From Maridesulfovibrio sp. (GTDB lineage: Bacteria > Desulfobacterota > Desulfovibrionia > Desulfovibrionales > Desulfovibrionaceae), in the NCBI RefSeq assembly GCF_963677005.1, contig NZ_OY781616.1, forward strand, positions 2,228,766-2,292,765: a stretch of DNA of 64,000 nt, in the 5' to 3' direction. The translations under genes were made by a program, and so were the position numbers. The notes below the pieces were generated by a model. That model did not search any database, was not told the DNA's origin, and saw only the letters and a list, made by a program, of their open reading frames with translations. Below, in pieces: positions 48,410 through 58,522 of the stretch; position 1 is the first letter of the stretch; each line of letters starts with the position of its first letter.

Positions 48410-48880
48410 ATGTATCACATCAAGACTATTGAAGGCCAGCTAGACTGCAAAGACCTGAAGATCGCCCTGATTTCCGCCCGTTTCAACGATTTCATCGTGG
48501 ACAGGCTCATCGGCGGTGCAATGGACTACCTCCTGCGCCACGGCTGCAGCAAGGAAAACCTGACCCTGGTCAAAGTCCCCGGTGCATTCGAAATTCCCGT
48601 GGTAACCAAAAAACTGGCTGCCAAAGGCGAATACGACGGCATTGTGGTACTCGGTGCGGTCATCCGCGGAGCAACTCCCCATTTCGATTTCGTCTGCAAC
48701 GAGTGTGCAAAGGGCGTTGCCCAGATCAGCCTTGATTCCGGACTGCCCATCGGTTTCGGTCTGCTGACCTGCAACACCATTGAGCAGGCCATTGAACGTG
48801 CCGGTTCCAAGGCAGGCAACAAAGGCGTTGAAGCCGCCTCCGCCATGCTGGAAACCGTTCGCGTACTGGAACAGATCTAG
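48410..48880 (+). CDS. ribH: 6,7-dimethyl-8-ribityllumazine synthase
   Basis: Penultimate enzyme of riboflavin synthesis (156 residues), usually an icosahedral or pentameric assembly. Motifs: [39 protein letters not shown] and the catalytic histidine in that last motif. ATG 48410 has AGGGAG upstream; the frame extends upstream into ribBA but is not used. nusB follows, as in many genomes. Confidence 0.96.
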   Translation: MYHIKTIEGQLDCKDLKIALISARFNDFIVDRLIGGAMDYLLRHGCSKENLTLVKVPGAFEIPVVTKKLAAKGEYDGIVVLGAVIRGATPHFDFVCNECAKGVAQISLDSGLPIGFGLLTCNTIEQAIERAGSKAGNKGVEAASAMLETVRVLEQI

Positions 48881-48909
48881 CTCTCGTTCCGCCAGAATTG
48901 ATCATGATC

Positions 48910-48937
48910 AGCCTCCGGCTCAGTGCCGGGGGCTTTG
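48910..48937 (+). terminator. Possible terminator after ribH
   Basis: AGCCTCCGGC (48910-48919) pairs with GCCGGGGGCT (48925-48934), including one G-U pair, followed by a short TTTGCT. Weak U-tract. Confidence 0.55.
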
Positions 48938-48999
48938 CTCGTTATCCGGGGCGGGAAAACGTATTTGCCATTGTTGTTTTAATAACCATTTAGATGTAT

Positions 49000-49039
49000 C
49001 TTGCGTTTCGAAATTACTTGAGTTCTTTGTAAACGCAAG
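49000..49039 (+). repeat. Inverted repeat directly upstream of nusB
   Basis: CTTGCGTTT (49000-49008) and AAACGCAAG (49031-49039) are perfect complements around 22 nt. The right arm abuts the AAGGG that would be the nusB ribosome site, so folding could mask it. Confidence 0.4.
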
Positions 49040-49052
49040 GGTGTGATTAAGA

Positions 49053-49514
49053 ATGTCCCAGACAAAAGGTTTACGCAGAAAAGGCCGTGTTCTAGCCTTT
49101 CAGGTTCTTTACGGCTTGAGTTTTGTCCCTCCGCACGGCGGCTGGACCTGTGAACGGATCTACAACCAGAGTCCGGCAGTACTACGGGAAACGGACGAAG
49201 ATCTGATTCTGTATGCACGTGAATTACTGCTGGGCATCTGGAATGCCCTTGACGGACTTGACGAGGTTATCGGCAGTTATTCCAAACACTGGAAAATAGA
49301 AAGAATCGCAAAAGTCGAACTCGCCATCCTGCGGCTGGCTGTTTTCGAACTGATGCACAAGCCTGATATTCCACTGAAAGTCGGCATAAACGAAGGCATT
49401 GAACTGGCCAAGAAGTTCGGCGACGGAAATTCGCGAAACTTCATCAACGGTATTCTGGACGCGGTAGCCCGCGATATTGATACCGGCAAGTTCAAGATTA
49501 CCAAGAACTTCTAG
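49053..49514 (+). CDS. nusB: Transcription antitermination factor NusB
   Basis: All-helical RNA-binding protein (153 residues) that with NusE binds boxA of rRNA leaders. RKGRVLAFQVLYGL at the N-terminus, KVELAILRLAVFEL and PLKVGINEGIELAKKFG with NFINGILDAVAR near the C-terminus are diagnostic. Only a weak AAGGG precedes ATG 49053. It sits between the riboflavin genes and leuS. Confidence 0.95.
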   Translation: MSQTKGLRRKGRVLAFQVLYGLSFVPPHGGWTCERIYNQSPAVLRETDEDLILYARELLLGIWNALDGLDEVIGSYSKHWKIERIAKVELAILRLAVFELMHKPDIPLKVGINEGIELAKKFGDGNSRNFINGILDAVARDIDTGKFKITKNF

Positions 49515-49529
49515 TTTCAACTGATTTTC

Positions 49530-49565
49530 AAATGCATCGTGTTTTTTACAAAACGCGATGCATTT
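49530..49565 (+). repeat. Long palindrome downstream of nusB
   Basis: AAATGCATCGTGTTTT (49530-49545) pairs with 49550-49565 as a 16-bp stem, one G-U pair, TTAC loop. No U-run follows. It lies 15 nt after the nusB stop and about 140 nt before leuS. It could act as a 3' stabiliser or a weak terminator. Confidence 0.6.
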
Positions 49566-49706
49566 CAGCATAGTTAAATATCCGGATATGCGGGGACTTG
49601 CTTAAGTCTCTTAAATTCCACAGAACAGCCCGGGTGAACAGGATTCTCCGGAGGCAGCTTCGGACCTTCCGCGCTCGAACATTAAGCAAACGCAAGGATT
49701 TTTATA

Positions 49707-52202
49707 ATGGGCTTCGGGAAATACGAACCAGAATTGATTGAAGACAAATGGCAGAAGGAATGGACCAAGCAGGGTGCCTTCAATGTGGAGGCGGACGAGT
49801 CCCGGCCCAAATATTATGTGCTGGAAATGTTCCCCTACCCGTCCGGAAAAATCCATATGGGCCACGTGCGCAACTATTCCATCGGTGATGTTGTTGCTCG
49901 CTACAAAAGGATGAAAGGCTTCAACGTGCTTCACCCCATGGGCTGGGACGCTTTCGGTCTTCCTGCAGAAAACGCGGCCATAAAAAACAAGACCCATCCG
50001 GCCGAATGGACCTACGCCAATATTGACGACATGCGCACCCAGCTCAAGCGTCTCGGCTATTCGTACGACTGGCGCCGCGAGCTGGCTACCTGCCATCCCA
50101 GCTACTATGAATGGGAACAGAAATTTTTCCTGAAATTTCTCGAAAAGGGACTCCTTTACAGAAAAAAATCACCGGTCAACTGGTGTGAAACCTGTCATAC
50201 GGTTCTGGCAAACGAACAGGTGGAAGACGGCCTGTGCTGGCGTTGCGACACTCAGGTGCAGCAGAAAGAACTGTCCCAGTGGTTCCTGCGCATCACCGCC
50301 TATGCCGAAGAGCTGCTCGAAAGCCTGAACGAGCTTGAAGGCGACTGGCCCGAAAGGGTTATCACCATGCAGCGCAACTGGATCGGCAAATCCATCGGTG
50401 CGGAACTCGACTTTGAAGTTGACGGCTCCGATGAAACCATAAGCGTTTTCACCACCCGTCCGGACACCCTTTTCGGCGCGACCTTCATGTCTCTGGCCGC
50501 AGAACATCCCATGGTGGAAAAACTCATCGAGGGATACGCCGAAGCCGAATCTGTTCGCCAGTTTGTGCACAAGGTCACCAACATGGACCGTTTCCAGCGC
50601 GCTGCCGATGACCTCGAAAAAGAAGGCATCTTTACCGGTGCTTACTGCACCAACCCCCTTACCGGGGCCAAAATGCCCATTTACGTGGCAAACTTCGTGC
50701 TCATGGGCTACGGAACCGGCGCTGTAATGGCCGTTCCCGCACATGACCAGCGCGACTTCGAATTCGCAACCAAGTACGGACTGCCCAAGCAGGTGGTCAT
50801 CCAGCCCAAAGACGTGACTCTGGATGCGTCCGCAATGACCGAGGCTTATACCGACCCCGGATTTCTGGTCAATTCCGGCGAATTCGACAATATGCCTAAC
50901 GAAGATGCAAAATCTGCCATTGTCGAATTTCTCGGCAAATCTGGAAAAGGCAAAAAGGCCATCAATTACCGTCTGCGCGACTGGAACATCTCCCGCCAGC
51001 GTTTCTGGGGTGCTCCCATCCCGGTGATCTATTGCGACGAGTGCGGAATCGTTCCTGTACCGGAAAAAGACCTTCCGGTAGTTCTGCCCGAAGACGCTGT
51101 CATGAACGAGGACGGACGTTCCCCGCTTCCGCAGATGGAATCGTTCATGAACGTGCCCTGTCCAAAGTGCGGCAAGCCCGCCCATCGTGAAACCGACACT
51201 ATGGATACCTTCGTGGAATCTTCATGGTATTTCATGCGTTTTACCTCGGCACGCAACGAGGACGCCCCCTTTGACAGCAAATCTCTTGAATACTGGAGCC
51301 CTGTGGACCAGTACATCGGCGGAATCGAGCATGCCATCCTGCACCTGCTCTACGCACGCTTCTTTACCAAACTGCTGCGCGATGAAGGCTACACCAAAGT
51401 AGGCGAGCCGTTCAAGAACCTGCTCACTCAGGGAATGGTGCTCAAGGAAGGCTCCAAGATGTCCAAGTCCAAAGGCAACGTGGTCGATCCCAACGCCATG
51501 ATCGGAAGATACGGGGCAGATGCCACCAGACTCTTCATTCTTTTCGCCTCCCCGCCTGAAAAGGACCTTGAGTGGTCCGATCAGGGTATTGAAGGGGCAT
51601 TCCGCTTCCTGAACAGAATATGGAGACTTGCCGAAGAACTCGACGGCAGCCTCGCTCCTGTAGGCGCATGCGCCAAACCGGCAGCCGAACTGCCCGCAGA
51701 GGCCAAAAAACTGCGCCTCAAGGAACACGAAACAGTAAAACGCGCCAGCCGCGACATGGAAAACAAGTTCCAGTTCAACACGGTGATCGCCGCCACAATG
51801 GAACTGGTCAATGAAATATACTCCCTCAAGGACAAGCTCATCGAATCCGAAGAAGGAAAATTCGCCATGTCCTCGGCTTTCAGTACCGTACTTACCGTTC
51901 TTTCGCCCATTGCCCCGCACATCTGCGAGGAACTCTGGTCCGCTCTCGGATACAAGGGCTGCATCGCCGAAGTTCCATGGCCGGAGTTCGATGAATCCGC
52001 AATGGTCACGGACGAACTGCTGATCATCATTCAGGTCAACGGTAAAATGCGCGGCAAGCTTTCCGTTCCGGCTGCGGCAGGCAAGGAAGAAATCGAAAAG
52101 ACAGCACTTTCCCATGAAAATGTTACCAAGCATATCGAAGGAAAAATCGTCAGAAAAGTAATCGTTGTTCCCGGCAAGCTGATCAACATTGTCGCAAACT
52201 GA
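49707..52202 (+). CDS. leuS: Leucyl-tRNA synthetase
   Basis: Class Ia synthetase of 831 residues. The HIGH motif is [15 protein letters not shown] near residue 40, and KMSKS is [11 protein letters not shown] near residue 583. The CP1 editing domain (about 225-415) has [13 protein letters not shown] and [12 protein letters not shown]. Cysteine pairs (CDEC, CPKC) mark a zinc insertion. The C-terminal tail ends [16 protein letters not shown] 49707 has AAGGA upstream (49693-49698). It precedes lptE and holA, a common order in proteobacteria. Confidence 0.97.
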   Translation: MGFGKYEPELIEDKWQKEWTKQGAFNVEADESRPKYYVLEMFPYPSGKIHMGHVRNYSIGDVVARYKRMKGFNVLHPMGWDAFGLPAENAAIKNKTHPAEWTYANIDDMRTQLKRLGYSYDWRRELATCHPSYYEWEQKFFLKFLEKGLLYRKKSPVNWCETCHTVLANEQVEDGLCWRCDTQVQQKELSQWFLRITAYAEELLESLNELEGDWPERVITMQRNWIGKSIGAELDFEVDGSDETISVFTTRPDTLFGATFMSLAAEHPMVEKLIEGYAEAESVRQFVHKVTNMDRFQRAADDLEKEGIFTGAYCTNPLTGAKMPIYVANFVLMGYGTGAVMAVPAHDQRDFEFATKYGLPKQVVIQPKDVTLDASAMTEAYTDPGFLVNSGEFDNMPNEDAKSAIVEFLGKSGKGKKAINYRLRDWNISRQRFWGAPIPVIYCDECGIVPVPEKDLPVVLPEDAVMNEDGRSPLPQMESFMNVPCPKCGKPAHRETDTMDTFVESSWYFMRFTSARNEDAPFDSKSLEYWSPVDQYIGGIEHAILHLLYARFFTKLLRDEGYTKVGEPFKNLLTQGMVLKEGSKMSKSKGNVVDPNAMIGRYGADATRLFILFASPPEKDLEWSDQGIEGAFRFLNRIWRLAEELDGSLAPVGACAKPAAELPAEAKKLRLKEHETVKRASRDMENKFQFNTVIAATMELVNEIYSLKDKLIESEEGKFAMSSAFSTVLTVLSPIAPHICEELWSALGYKGCIAEVPWPEFDESAMVTDELLIIIQVNGKMRGKLSVPAAAGKEEIEKTALSHENVTKHIEGKIVRKVIVVPGKLINIVAN

Positions 52203-52273
52203 TCAACCGGATCAGTTAAGGCTGCACGGGGCGGGATTAAGTGCTCCCCGAACGGCCGGAAGAAATAAATAGT

Positions 52274-52310
52274 CTCCCGTGTCCAGAGAATAGTACTCCG
52301 GACACGGGAG
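52274..52310 (+). terminator. Hairpin after leuS
   Basis: CTCCCGTGTCC (52274-52284) pairs perfectly with GGACACGGGAG (52300-52310). AATAAAATAAAG follows rather than a U-run, so termination is uncertain. Confidence 0.45.
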
Positions 52311-52416
52311 AATAAAATAAAGTCCGGAACGGCACCGCTTTTCGGAACCGGACCCAAGAAGTTCTCCCGGAACAGACAGAACTGATACGGACCCGCAACC
52401 AGTGAGGATATCAACA

Positions 52417-52923
52417 ATGGTCATGACTGCTTACATCAAAAGACTGTTATTTTTGCTTTGCCTGCTTTTCTGCATCACTGCCTGCGGCTATCACAACTCT
52501 GCCTCCGCGCCGAACAGATTGGGAGAAAAGTTCCACGAAATCGCAGTTGCCAAGGTTGAAAACCCGACACTGGAACGCTGGCTGGAACCCAAAATACGCT
52601 CCATGCTGCATGATGAAATCATCAGACGCGGGCAGCTTGTATGGGCAGACCGCTCCAAGGCCGAAGCGCTGATAAGCATCAAAATCATCAGCATCTCATC
52701 AGGCAGCCGCATCCTCGGCGACAACGATGCCACCCTCAAATACGACAAGAGCCTCAAGGTCCAGATGAAAGTGACTGATGCCGCCGACGGGACCATGATC
52801 TGGAATTCCGGTCCGGTAGAAGTGACCGAGTCCTACTATTCCGGTCAGGAAGACGCCGCCAACGAGCTTGTCACTGAACTTCTGGTCCGCAAACTCGTGG
52901 ACAGGATGTCCCAGGCATATTAG
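52417..52923 (+). CDS. lptE: LPS assembly lipoprotein LptE
   Basis: Outer-membrane lipoprotein of 168 residues that plugs the LptD barrel. Signal peptide with lipobox ITAC-G (cysteine about residue 23), then CGYHNSA, EKFHEIAVAKVENPT and an SEYSGQEDA-like late segment (YYSGQEDAANELV). ATG 52417 has GAGG 9-12 nt upstream; GTG 52402 is too early. The position between leuS and holA is the standard lptE context and supports the call for this weakly conserved family. Confidence 0.88.
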   Translation: MVMTAYIKRLLFLLCLLFCITACGYHNSASAPNRLGEKFHEIAVAKVENPTLERWLEPKIRSMLHDEIIRRGQLVWADRSKAEALISIKIISISSGSRILGDNDATLKYDKSLKVQMKVTDAADGTMIWNSGPVEVTESYYSGQEDAANELVTELLVRKLVDRMSQAY

Positions 52924-52961
52924 CTGGGCATCCAGCACACACGGATAAAAACCGGAAAATT

Positions 52962-53951
52962 ATGTCCAGACCCGGATACATGTTTCTGATCTGCCCTGAT
53001 GCGGAGCTTCTGCACGCCCGCATAAAGGAACTGCAGGAACAATTCCATGCACAGGACTATGAAAAAAAGGTTTACTGGGCTGACGAGGAATTTCCCCGGC
53101 AGTTCTGGGGCGACCTGACCCTGCAGACCCTTTTCGGTTCCGACAAGATCATCATCCTGCGAAGAGCCCATTCGCTCAAGGCCGCAGTCTGGGACAGTCT
53201 GGACAAGACCATTGCCGCCCTAGCCGGCTCCTCGTTCCTCATCATGTGCCTGGAAGGCAAATGGGAACGCAAGGGACCGCCGGTTCCGGCAGTGCTCAAA
53301 AAACGAAAATGCTGGAAATTTGCGGATAAGAAAAAATGGACCTGGCAGTCCGCCGGTCTGGATGAAAAAACCATTTCCGGATTTGTTGGCAAATGGGCAG
53401 TCGAGAACGGAATCGCAGTTGATAAGCAAGTGTTGCAGGCTCTTGCCAAAGCCCTTCCAAAGGACGCCCGTGCCGCCAGACTTGAGTTGGACAAACTGGA
53501 CCTTGCTGCCGGACCGGAACGTAAACTGAGCATGGAACACGTGGACCTTGTCGTGCACAGTGACGAGATGGATTTTTTCCAGTTCATGCGCTCCATGTCC
53601 GAAGGAGGAGACCCGGTGGAAATCTGGCGCCGGGTGCTGACCAATCACAGCGAAAAGGATTCCATGATCTTCATGCTGACCGCCTCGCTGACCAGAGAAG
53701 CCCGTGCCCTGTGGATGATTCTCCATGGCGAGGAATCCGCCGTAAGGCTCCCCCCGTTTGTTAAAAGGCAGAAACAGGAGCTTGCGCGCAGGCTCGGACC
53801 CGCACGGATAGCAAGGATGTTCGACATGGTCCTTGAAGCGGAACTCGGCATCAAGACCGGTCAGCGCCGTCCTGAACAGGCTCTGGAACTCCTTGTGGCC
53901 TCCCTTACCTCCCTTTTCGCTCCGGCAGGAAGAGCCAGACGCCGGTCCTGA
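52962..53951 (+). CDS. holA: DNA polymerase III subunit delta
   Basis: Clamp-loader subunit (329 residues) that opens the beta clamp. Weakly conserved family: N-terminal MFLICPDAELLHARIKELQ, the LFGSDKIIILRRA segment typical of delta, LPKDARAARLELDKLDLAAG and the C-terminal collar domain. The AAA+ fold lacks a functional P-loop, as expected for delta. It follows lptE after 38 nt. Confidence comes from motif pattern plus context. Confidence 0.85.
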   Translation: MSRPGYMFLICPDAELLHARIKELQEQFHAQDYEKKVYWADEEFPRQFWGDLTLQTLFGSDKIIILRRAHSLKAAVWDSLDKTIAALAGSSFLIMCLEGKWERKGPPVPAVLKKRKCWKFADKKKWTWQSAGLDEKTISGFVGKWAVENGIAVDKQVLQALAKALPKDARAARLELDKLDLAAGPERKLSMEHVDLVVHSDEMDFFQFMRSMSEGGDPVEIWRRVLTNHSEKDSMIFMLTASLTREARALWMILHGEESAVRLPPFVKRQKQELARRLGPARIARMFDMVLEAELGIKTGQRRPEQALELLVASLTSLFAPAGRARRRS

Positions 53952-54239
53952 ACTATTCTGCATAGCTTATTGAATGTCTCCGCCGGCCCTGCCCCGGACA
54001 CTCCGAGCATCCCCTGTTTCAAAACGTACTTTTTATGAAAAAGCAGCCTTTTTACATGAAAACCATGTTTTTTTATCTAAAAAAGCACTGATTCATGTAA
54101 CTCCATATTGCCTTGCCGAGACATAATGTTTATTTCTTCCAGACACTGTCCGTGAGGACAAGTGGGCGGGATTAAATTTTACGCAGCCGAAAAAGGTTCC
54201 GGAACTGTACTACTTGCCAAAGCGGACTTACTATTTATT

Positions 54240-54917
54240 ATGAAGGATAAGCCTCATTTCCACGGTCATCGCCAACGCCTGAAGGAGCGCCTCTGCAAGG
54301 ACGCGTCGGCAATGGCTGACTATGAAATACTTGAGTTGCTGCTCGGTCAGACGCTTCTGCGTCGGGATACAAAGCCGATTGCCAAGGATCTGCTCGCCAG
54401 ATTCGGTTCATTGGGCGGAGTTTTCAGGGCACCGCAGTCACAGCTTGAGGAAATGGACGGAATAGGTCCGGGGGTTTTGGCCTTTTTCACGCTGCTGCGT
54501 GAATTCTGGACCAGAATGGCCGAGGAACCGGTCCGGGCTGGAGAAACTCTTTCCGACCCGGAAGCAATCAGGAAAGCTGCCATGGCCCGCATCGGGAACC
54601 TGAGCAGGGAAGAATTCTGGATTGCACTGGTCAACAACGGCAACAAAGTGATATACTGGAGCAGGATGTCAGAAGGTACAGTGGACAAAACTGCAGTATA
54701 CCCAAGGGAAGTAGTGGCATTGGCCCTGCGACACAATGCCTCCGGAATTGCCGTGGCCCACAACCATCCGGGAGGAAACCCGGCTCCTTCGCAGGAGGAT
54801 ATGATGATAACAATGGATATCGCCACGCTGTGCCAGGACATGGGTATCCGCCTTCTGGATCACGTTATTGTGACTGTGGACGGTTTCTACAGCTTCAGGG
54901 AAAAGGGACGCTTGTAA
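54240..54917 (+). CDS. radC: RadC family JAB/MPN-domain protein
   Basis: A 225-residue RadC. The N-terminal HhH-like region (ILELLLGQTL, LEEMDGIGPGVLAFF) is followed by the JAMM metalloprotease-type motif VAHNHPGGNPAPSQED with S and D ligands. The role of RadC is unsettled despite the name. ATG 54240 (MKDKPHFHGHRQRLKERL) fits the family N-terminus but lacks a clear ribosome site. An in-frame GTG at 54162 with GAGG 4 nt upstream would add 26 residues and may be the true start. Confidence 0.88.
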   Translation: MKDKPHFHGHRQRLKERLCKDASAMADYEILELLLGQTLLRRDTKPIAKDLLARFGSLGGVFRAPQSQLEEMDGIGPGVLAFFTLLREFWTRMAEEPVRAGETLSDPEAIRKAAMARIGNLSREEFWIALVNNGNKVIYWSRMSEGTVDKTAVYPREVVALALRHNASGIAVAHNHPGGNPAPSQEDMMITMDIATLCQDMGIRLLDHVIVTVDGFYSFREKGRL

Positions 54918-54947
54918 TGAACGCCTCAAAACTTCAAGGAGGTTCCC

Positions 54948-55220
54948 ATGATCAGAAGCTATCATTGTGTTGTTACCGGCAAGGTTCAGGGAGTTTTTTT
55001 CAATGCATGGGTGAACGATCAGGCTGCGTCTCTGGGACTGGCAGGCTGGGTCCGCAACCTGGATAACGGCAAGAAGGAGGTGCTGCTGCAGGGCGATGAA
55101 ACAAAGATCGCCGAAATGCGCACCAGACTCCTTGTAGGTCCGCCTCTTTCGCAGGTCAGCGACCTTAAGTGTGAATGGATCGATTACGATACCGAGCACA
55201 AGGAATTTGCAATACGTTAA
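54948..55220 (+). CDS. Acylphosphatase-like protein lacking the catalytic arginine
   Basis: A 90-residue protein with the acylphosphatase fold: GKVQGVFFNAWVNDQA followed by SLGLAGWVRNLDNGKKEV. In active enzymes the residue after VQGVxF is the phosphate-binding arginine; here it is N19 (codon AAT). The second catalytic residue, the Asn of GWVRN (N37), is kept. It may therefore be inactive, or use another residue, or bind acyl phosphates without hydrolysis. AGGAGG lies upstream of ATG 54948, 31 nt after radC. Confidence 0.85.
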   Translation: MIRSYHCVVTGKVQGVFFNAWVNDQAASLGLAGWVRNLDNGKKEVLLQGDETKIAEMRTRLLVGPPLSQVSDLKCEWIDYDTEHKEFAIR

Positions 55221-55349
55221 GACTGTTGAAAGTCTTAATCCGATAAATATCAACATTTCCGGTTCCGGTCCATATTGACCGGGGCCGGATAAAACCGTTT
55301 TTTTCATATACCGGAACAGAAAACCACTTTGACCTAAAGGATTTTTCCC

Positions 55350-57866
55350 TTGAAGAAAAAGAAATCACCACTCAAGGCTCTGAAACTCAGCAGAAAAAAC
55401 AGGCAGAAGGCTGAAAAACCTGCTGCCAGGAAAAACGAGAGCAGCAGCGGGAACGATCAGGGGCTGAACAAGCCTCCGGTTTCCCCGCTCAATGTGCTGC
55501 ATGACGCCGCAGACCTGCTGGACGACCATCTTATCACCGAAGACGGACAGGTGGATATACCGAATACTCTGCCTGTTCTGGCAGTGCGTGATATCGTGGT
55601 CTTCAACTACATGATTCTGCCGCTGTTTGTGGGACGGGAAAAATCGGTACACGCGGTTGAAGCGGCCATGACCGGCGACCGCTATGTGATGATACTGACC
55701 CAGAAAGATGAGTCCGTGGACAATCCCGAACACGAGGACCTCTACCAGACCGGGACTGTCTGCATGGTCATGCGCATGCTCAAAATGCCCGATGGCCGTC
55801 TGAAGGTGCTTGTACAGGGCGTTTCCAGAGCGAAGGTCAAGAGATTCATCAGCTCCGATCCGTTTCATATCGCGGAAATAGAAACCATTGACGAACCCCA
55901 GATACAGGAACTCGACTCCACGCAGGAAGCACTGGTACGCTCTTCGCGTGAACAGAGCGAAAAAATACTGTCTCTGCGCGGCATTTCATCCACGGACATC
56001 ATGAGCGTTCTCAACAACGTTGACGATCCGGGCAGGCTTGCGGACCTGATAGCCTCCAACCTGCGCATGAAGGTTGCTGCGGCCCAGTCCATCCTTGAAT
56101 GCGAAAAGCCGGTGGAAAGGCTGACTCTGGTCAACACCCAGCTCACGCAGGAAGTTGAAGTCGCCTCCATGCAGAACAAGATTCAGTCCATGGCCAAAGA
56201 AGGTATGGACAAGGCGCAGAAAGATTTCTACCTGCGGGAACAGCTCAAGGCCATCAAGCGGGAACTCGGCGAATCGGCAGACGAAGCCGAAGAGGCCGAA
56301 GAACTTCGTGACGCCATCGCCAAGGCGAAAATGCCCAAGGAAGTGCGCAAGGAAACGGAAAAACAGCTCCGCCGCCTTGAAGCCATGCACCCGGAATCAT
56401 CCGAAGCAACGGTCATACGCACCTATCTGGACTGGATGATTGAATTGCCGTGGTCGAAGCAGTCCCGCGACAGGCTTGATATTATCGAGGCCAAGAAAAT
56501 TCTTGATGAGGATCACTACGACCTTGAAAAGGTCAAGGAACGCATTCTCGAATACCTGAGCGTGCGCAAGCTGAATCCCTCCATGAAAGGACCTATCCTC
56601 TGTTTCGTAGGCCCTCCGGGTGTAGGTAAAACCTCGCTCGGACGGTCCATAGCCCGCAGCCTCAAGCGGAAATTCCACCGCATGTCGCTCGGCGGCATGC
56701 GCGATGAAGCTGAAATACGCGGGCACCGCAGAACCTACATAGGCTCGATGCCCGGACGTATCATTCAGGCCATAAAACAGTGCGGAACCCGCAACCCGGT
56801 CATCATGCTTGACGAAATAGACAAGCTCGGGTCGGACTTCCGGGGCGATCCTTCATCCGCCCTGCTTGAAGTGCTGGACCCGGAACAGAACAACTCCTTT
56901 ACCGATCATTATCTGAACGTTCCCTTCGATCTTTCCAAGGTAATGTTCATCTGCACCGCAAACGTGCTGGATTCCATCCCCAGACCGCTGCTGGACCGTA
57001 TGGAAGTGATCAGGATTCCGGGCTACACCGAGCATGACAAGATAAATATCGCCAAGAAATACATTCTCGGCCGCCAGTGCACGGAAAACGGGCTGAAAGA
57101 AAAGGAAATGATCATGCCGGACGAGGTCGTTTCCAAAATAATCAAGGAATACACTCGCGAGGCCGGGCTGCGCAACCTTGAGCGGGAAGTGGGTTCGGTC
57201 TGCCGAAAACTGGCCCGTAAAAAGGCCGAAGGTGAAAAGGGACCGTTCGAGGTCACCGGCGACAACCTTCACAAGTACCTTGGTATTCCCAAATTCCTCG
57301 AAGATGAGAAGGAATACGAACTCCCCGCCGGAGTCGCATTGGGACTGGCCTGGACACCTGTGGGAGGATCAGTGCTGCACGTGGAGGTTTCAGCTGTTCC
57401 CGGTAAGGGAAAACAGCTGCTCACCGGCCAGTTGGGTGATGTTATGAAGGAATCGGCACAGGCCGCAGTCTCCTTTGCCCGCAAGCATGCCGAGGAGTAC
57501 GGAATCAGCCCGAACTTCCACGAGGAGCAGGACCTCCATATCCATGTTCCGGACGGGGCCACCCCCAAGGACGGTCCTTCGGCCGGTGTCACCCTTGTTA
57601 CCGCGCTGGTTTCGGCGCTTACCGGAATTCCTGCGGATCCGGAACTGGCCATGACCGGGGAAATATCCCTGCGGGGCAGGGTTCTGCCGGTTGGCGGAAT
57701 AAAGGAAAAAATCCTCGCAGCCGTCTCTCTGGGCATGAAGCGCGTACTTATCCCGGCCCGCAATGTCAAAGACCTTGAGGACATTCCGGACGAACTGCGC
57801 AACAAGATCGAGATTACCCCGATTGAACGCATTGACGAAATCTGGCCCATTGCCAAGGCAAAATAG
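55350..57866 (+). CDS. lon: ATP-dependent protease Lon
   Basis: Cytoplasmic AAA+ serine protease (838 residues) degrading misfolded and regulatory proteins. A Lys/Arg-rich leader (about residues 1-60) precedes the LON substrate-binding domain starting at LPVLAVRDIVVF. Walker A GPPGVGKTSLG is near 420, Walker B VIMLDEIDK near 485. The catalytic serine lies in PKDGPSAGVT (about 742) and the lysine in GGIKEKILAA (about 785). The TTG start at 55350 has AAAGG 10 nt upstream; no better ATG is near. A strong terminator follows. Confidence 0.96.
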   Translation: MKKKKSPLKALKLSRKNRQKAEKPAARKNESSSGNDQGLNKPPVSPLNVLHDAADLLDDHLITEDGQVDIPNTLPVLAVRDIVVFNYMILPLFVGREKSVHAVEAAMTGDRYVMILTQKDESVDNPEHEDLYQTGTVCMVMRMLKMPDGRLKVLVQGVSRAKVKRFISSDPFHIAEIETIDEPQIQELDSTQEALVRSSREQSEKILSLRGISSTDIMSVLNNVDDPGRLADLIASNLRMKVAAAQSILECEKPVERLTLVNTQLTQEVEVASMQNKIQSMAKEGMDKAQKDFYLREQLKAIKRELGESADEAEEAEELRDAIAKAKMPKEVRKETEKQLRRLEAMHPESSEATVIRTYLDWMIELPWSKQSRDRLDIIEAKKILDEDHYDLEKVKERILEYLSVRKLNPSMKGPILCFVGPPGVGKTSLGRSIARSLKRKFHRMSLGGMRDEAEIRGHRRTYIGSMPGRIIQAIKQCGTRNPVIMLDEIDKLGSDFRGDPSSALLEVLDPEQNNSFTDHYLNVPFDLSKVMFICTANVLDSIPRPLLDRMEVIRIPGYTEHDKINIAKKYILGRQCTENGLKEKEMIMPDEVVSKIIKEYTREAGLRNLEREVGSVCRKLARKKAEGEKGPFEVTGDNLHKYLGIPKFLEDEKEYELPAGVALGLAWTPVGGSVLHVEVSAVPGKGKQLLTGQLGDVMKESAQAAVSFARKHAEEYGISPNFHEEQDLHIHVPDGATPKDGPSAGVTLVTALVSALTGIPADPELAMTGEISLRGRVLPVGGIKEKILAAVSLGMKRVLIPARNVKDLEDIPDELRNKIEITPIERIDEIWPIAKAK

Positions 57867-57887
57867 CCGACCTGAAATTGCAACAGC

Positions 57888-57927
57888 AGCGCGGCAGACC
57901 GTAACGGTCTACCGCGCTTTCTTTTTT
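57888..57927 (+). terminator. Terminator of lon
   Basis: AGCGCGGCAGACCG (57888-57901) pairs with CGGTCTACCGCGCT (57905-57918), one mismatch, 3-nt loop, then TTCTTTTTT. Confidence 0.9.
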
Positions 57928-57972
57928 ACGTGCCTATTTCCTTAACTCCGCAAAAACGCATTTAGCACATTG

Positions 57973-58130
57973 AATTTGATGCGCTTCGCGCCTTTGATAA
58001 CTTGATTTCGCCCCCGGCGGCCAAAGAAGATAATCCCCTTTGGATTCCCTAACAGTTTAAGGCTGAAGCTCTGAAAACCGCTACTTGAATCACAAGATTT
58101 GCCGAGCTATGATGATGGGTATTTTTTTAC
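57973..58130 (+). repeat. Dispersed intergenic repeat, copy B
   Basis: Starts AATTTGATGCGCTTCGCGCC, then TTGATTTCGCC, GGCGGCCAAAG, GATAATCCCCTTTGGAT, AGTTTAAGG and a tail with CTGAAAAC, CACAAGATTTGC and GAGCTATG. It aligns over about 155 nt with copy C at 61429, and over about 115 nt with copy A on the other strand at 46862. Its palindromic core is damaged on the left arm (AAAGAAG instead of AAAGGGG). Confidence 0.8.
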
Positions 58131-58244
58131 GCCTTGCCATTCAGGCAACCGGACTTATATGTAGGCCAGAGATTGCCCCGCCCGGAGTTTTGGGCTATGC
58201 AATCTTTCGCGAACAATAATTTCAAAAGCACGGAGTGGATATAA

Positions 58245-58490
58245 ATGCCTATTTTCGAATACAAATGTGCTGACTGCGGCAAGGAATTCGAGGAACTGGT
58301 CTTCAATCGCGACGAGTGTCCCCCCTGCCCCGAATGCAAATCCGCCAACACCGCCAAACTTATGTCTGCATGCAAGATAAAATCCGGCGGAAGCGCTGCC
58401 GATTTCGGTGATGCAGGAACTTCCTCATCATCTTCATCAGGCAGTTCATGTGCCGGATGCAGCGGCGGCAACTGCGCTTCCTGCGGTTAA
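58245..58490 (+). CDS. FmdB-type zinc ribbon protein
   Basis: An 81-residue protein: [20 protein letters not shown] then CPPCPECKS, two cysteine pairs forming the FmdB/CxxC_CxxC_SSSS zinc ribbon. A serine-rich linker leads to a second cysteine group, [13 protein letters not shown]. Named after a putative regulator of formamidase, but function is unproven. It lies 32 nt upstream of hemC; copy B of the dispersed repeat occupies much of its upstream region. Confidence 0.85.
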   Translation: MPIFEYKCADCGKEFEELVFNRDECPPCPECKSANTAKLMSACKIKSGGSAADFGDAGTSSSSSSGSSCAGCSGGNCASCG

Positions 58491-58522
58491 TCAGTATAAA
58501 TATTAAGCCAAACGACGGACCA

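Noticed and set aside
49515..49706. T-box or leader peptide controlling leuS
   Set aside because: No T-box sequence and no leucine-rich short frame; only a palindrome close to the nusB stop.
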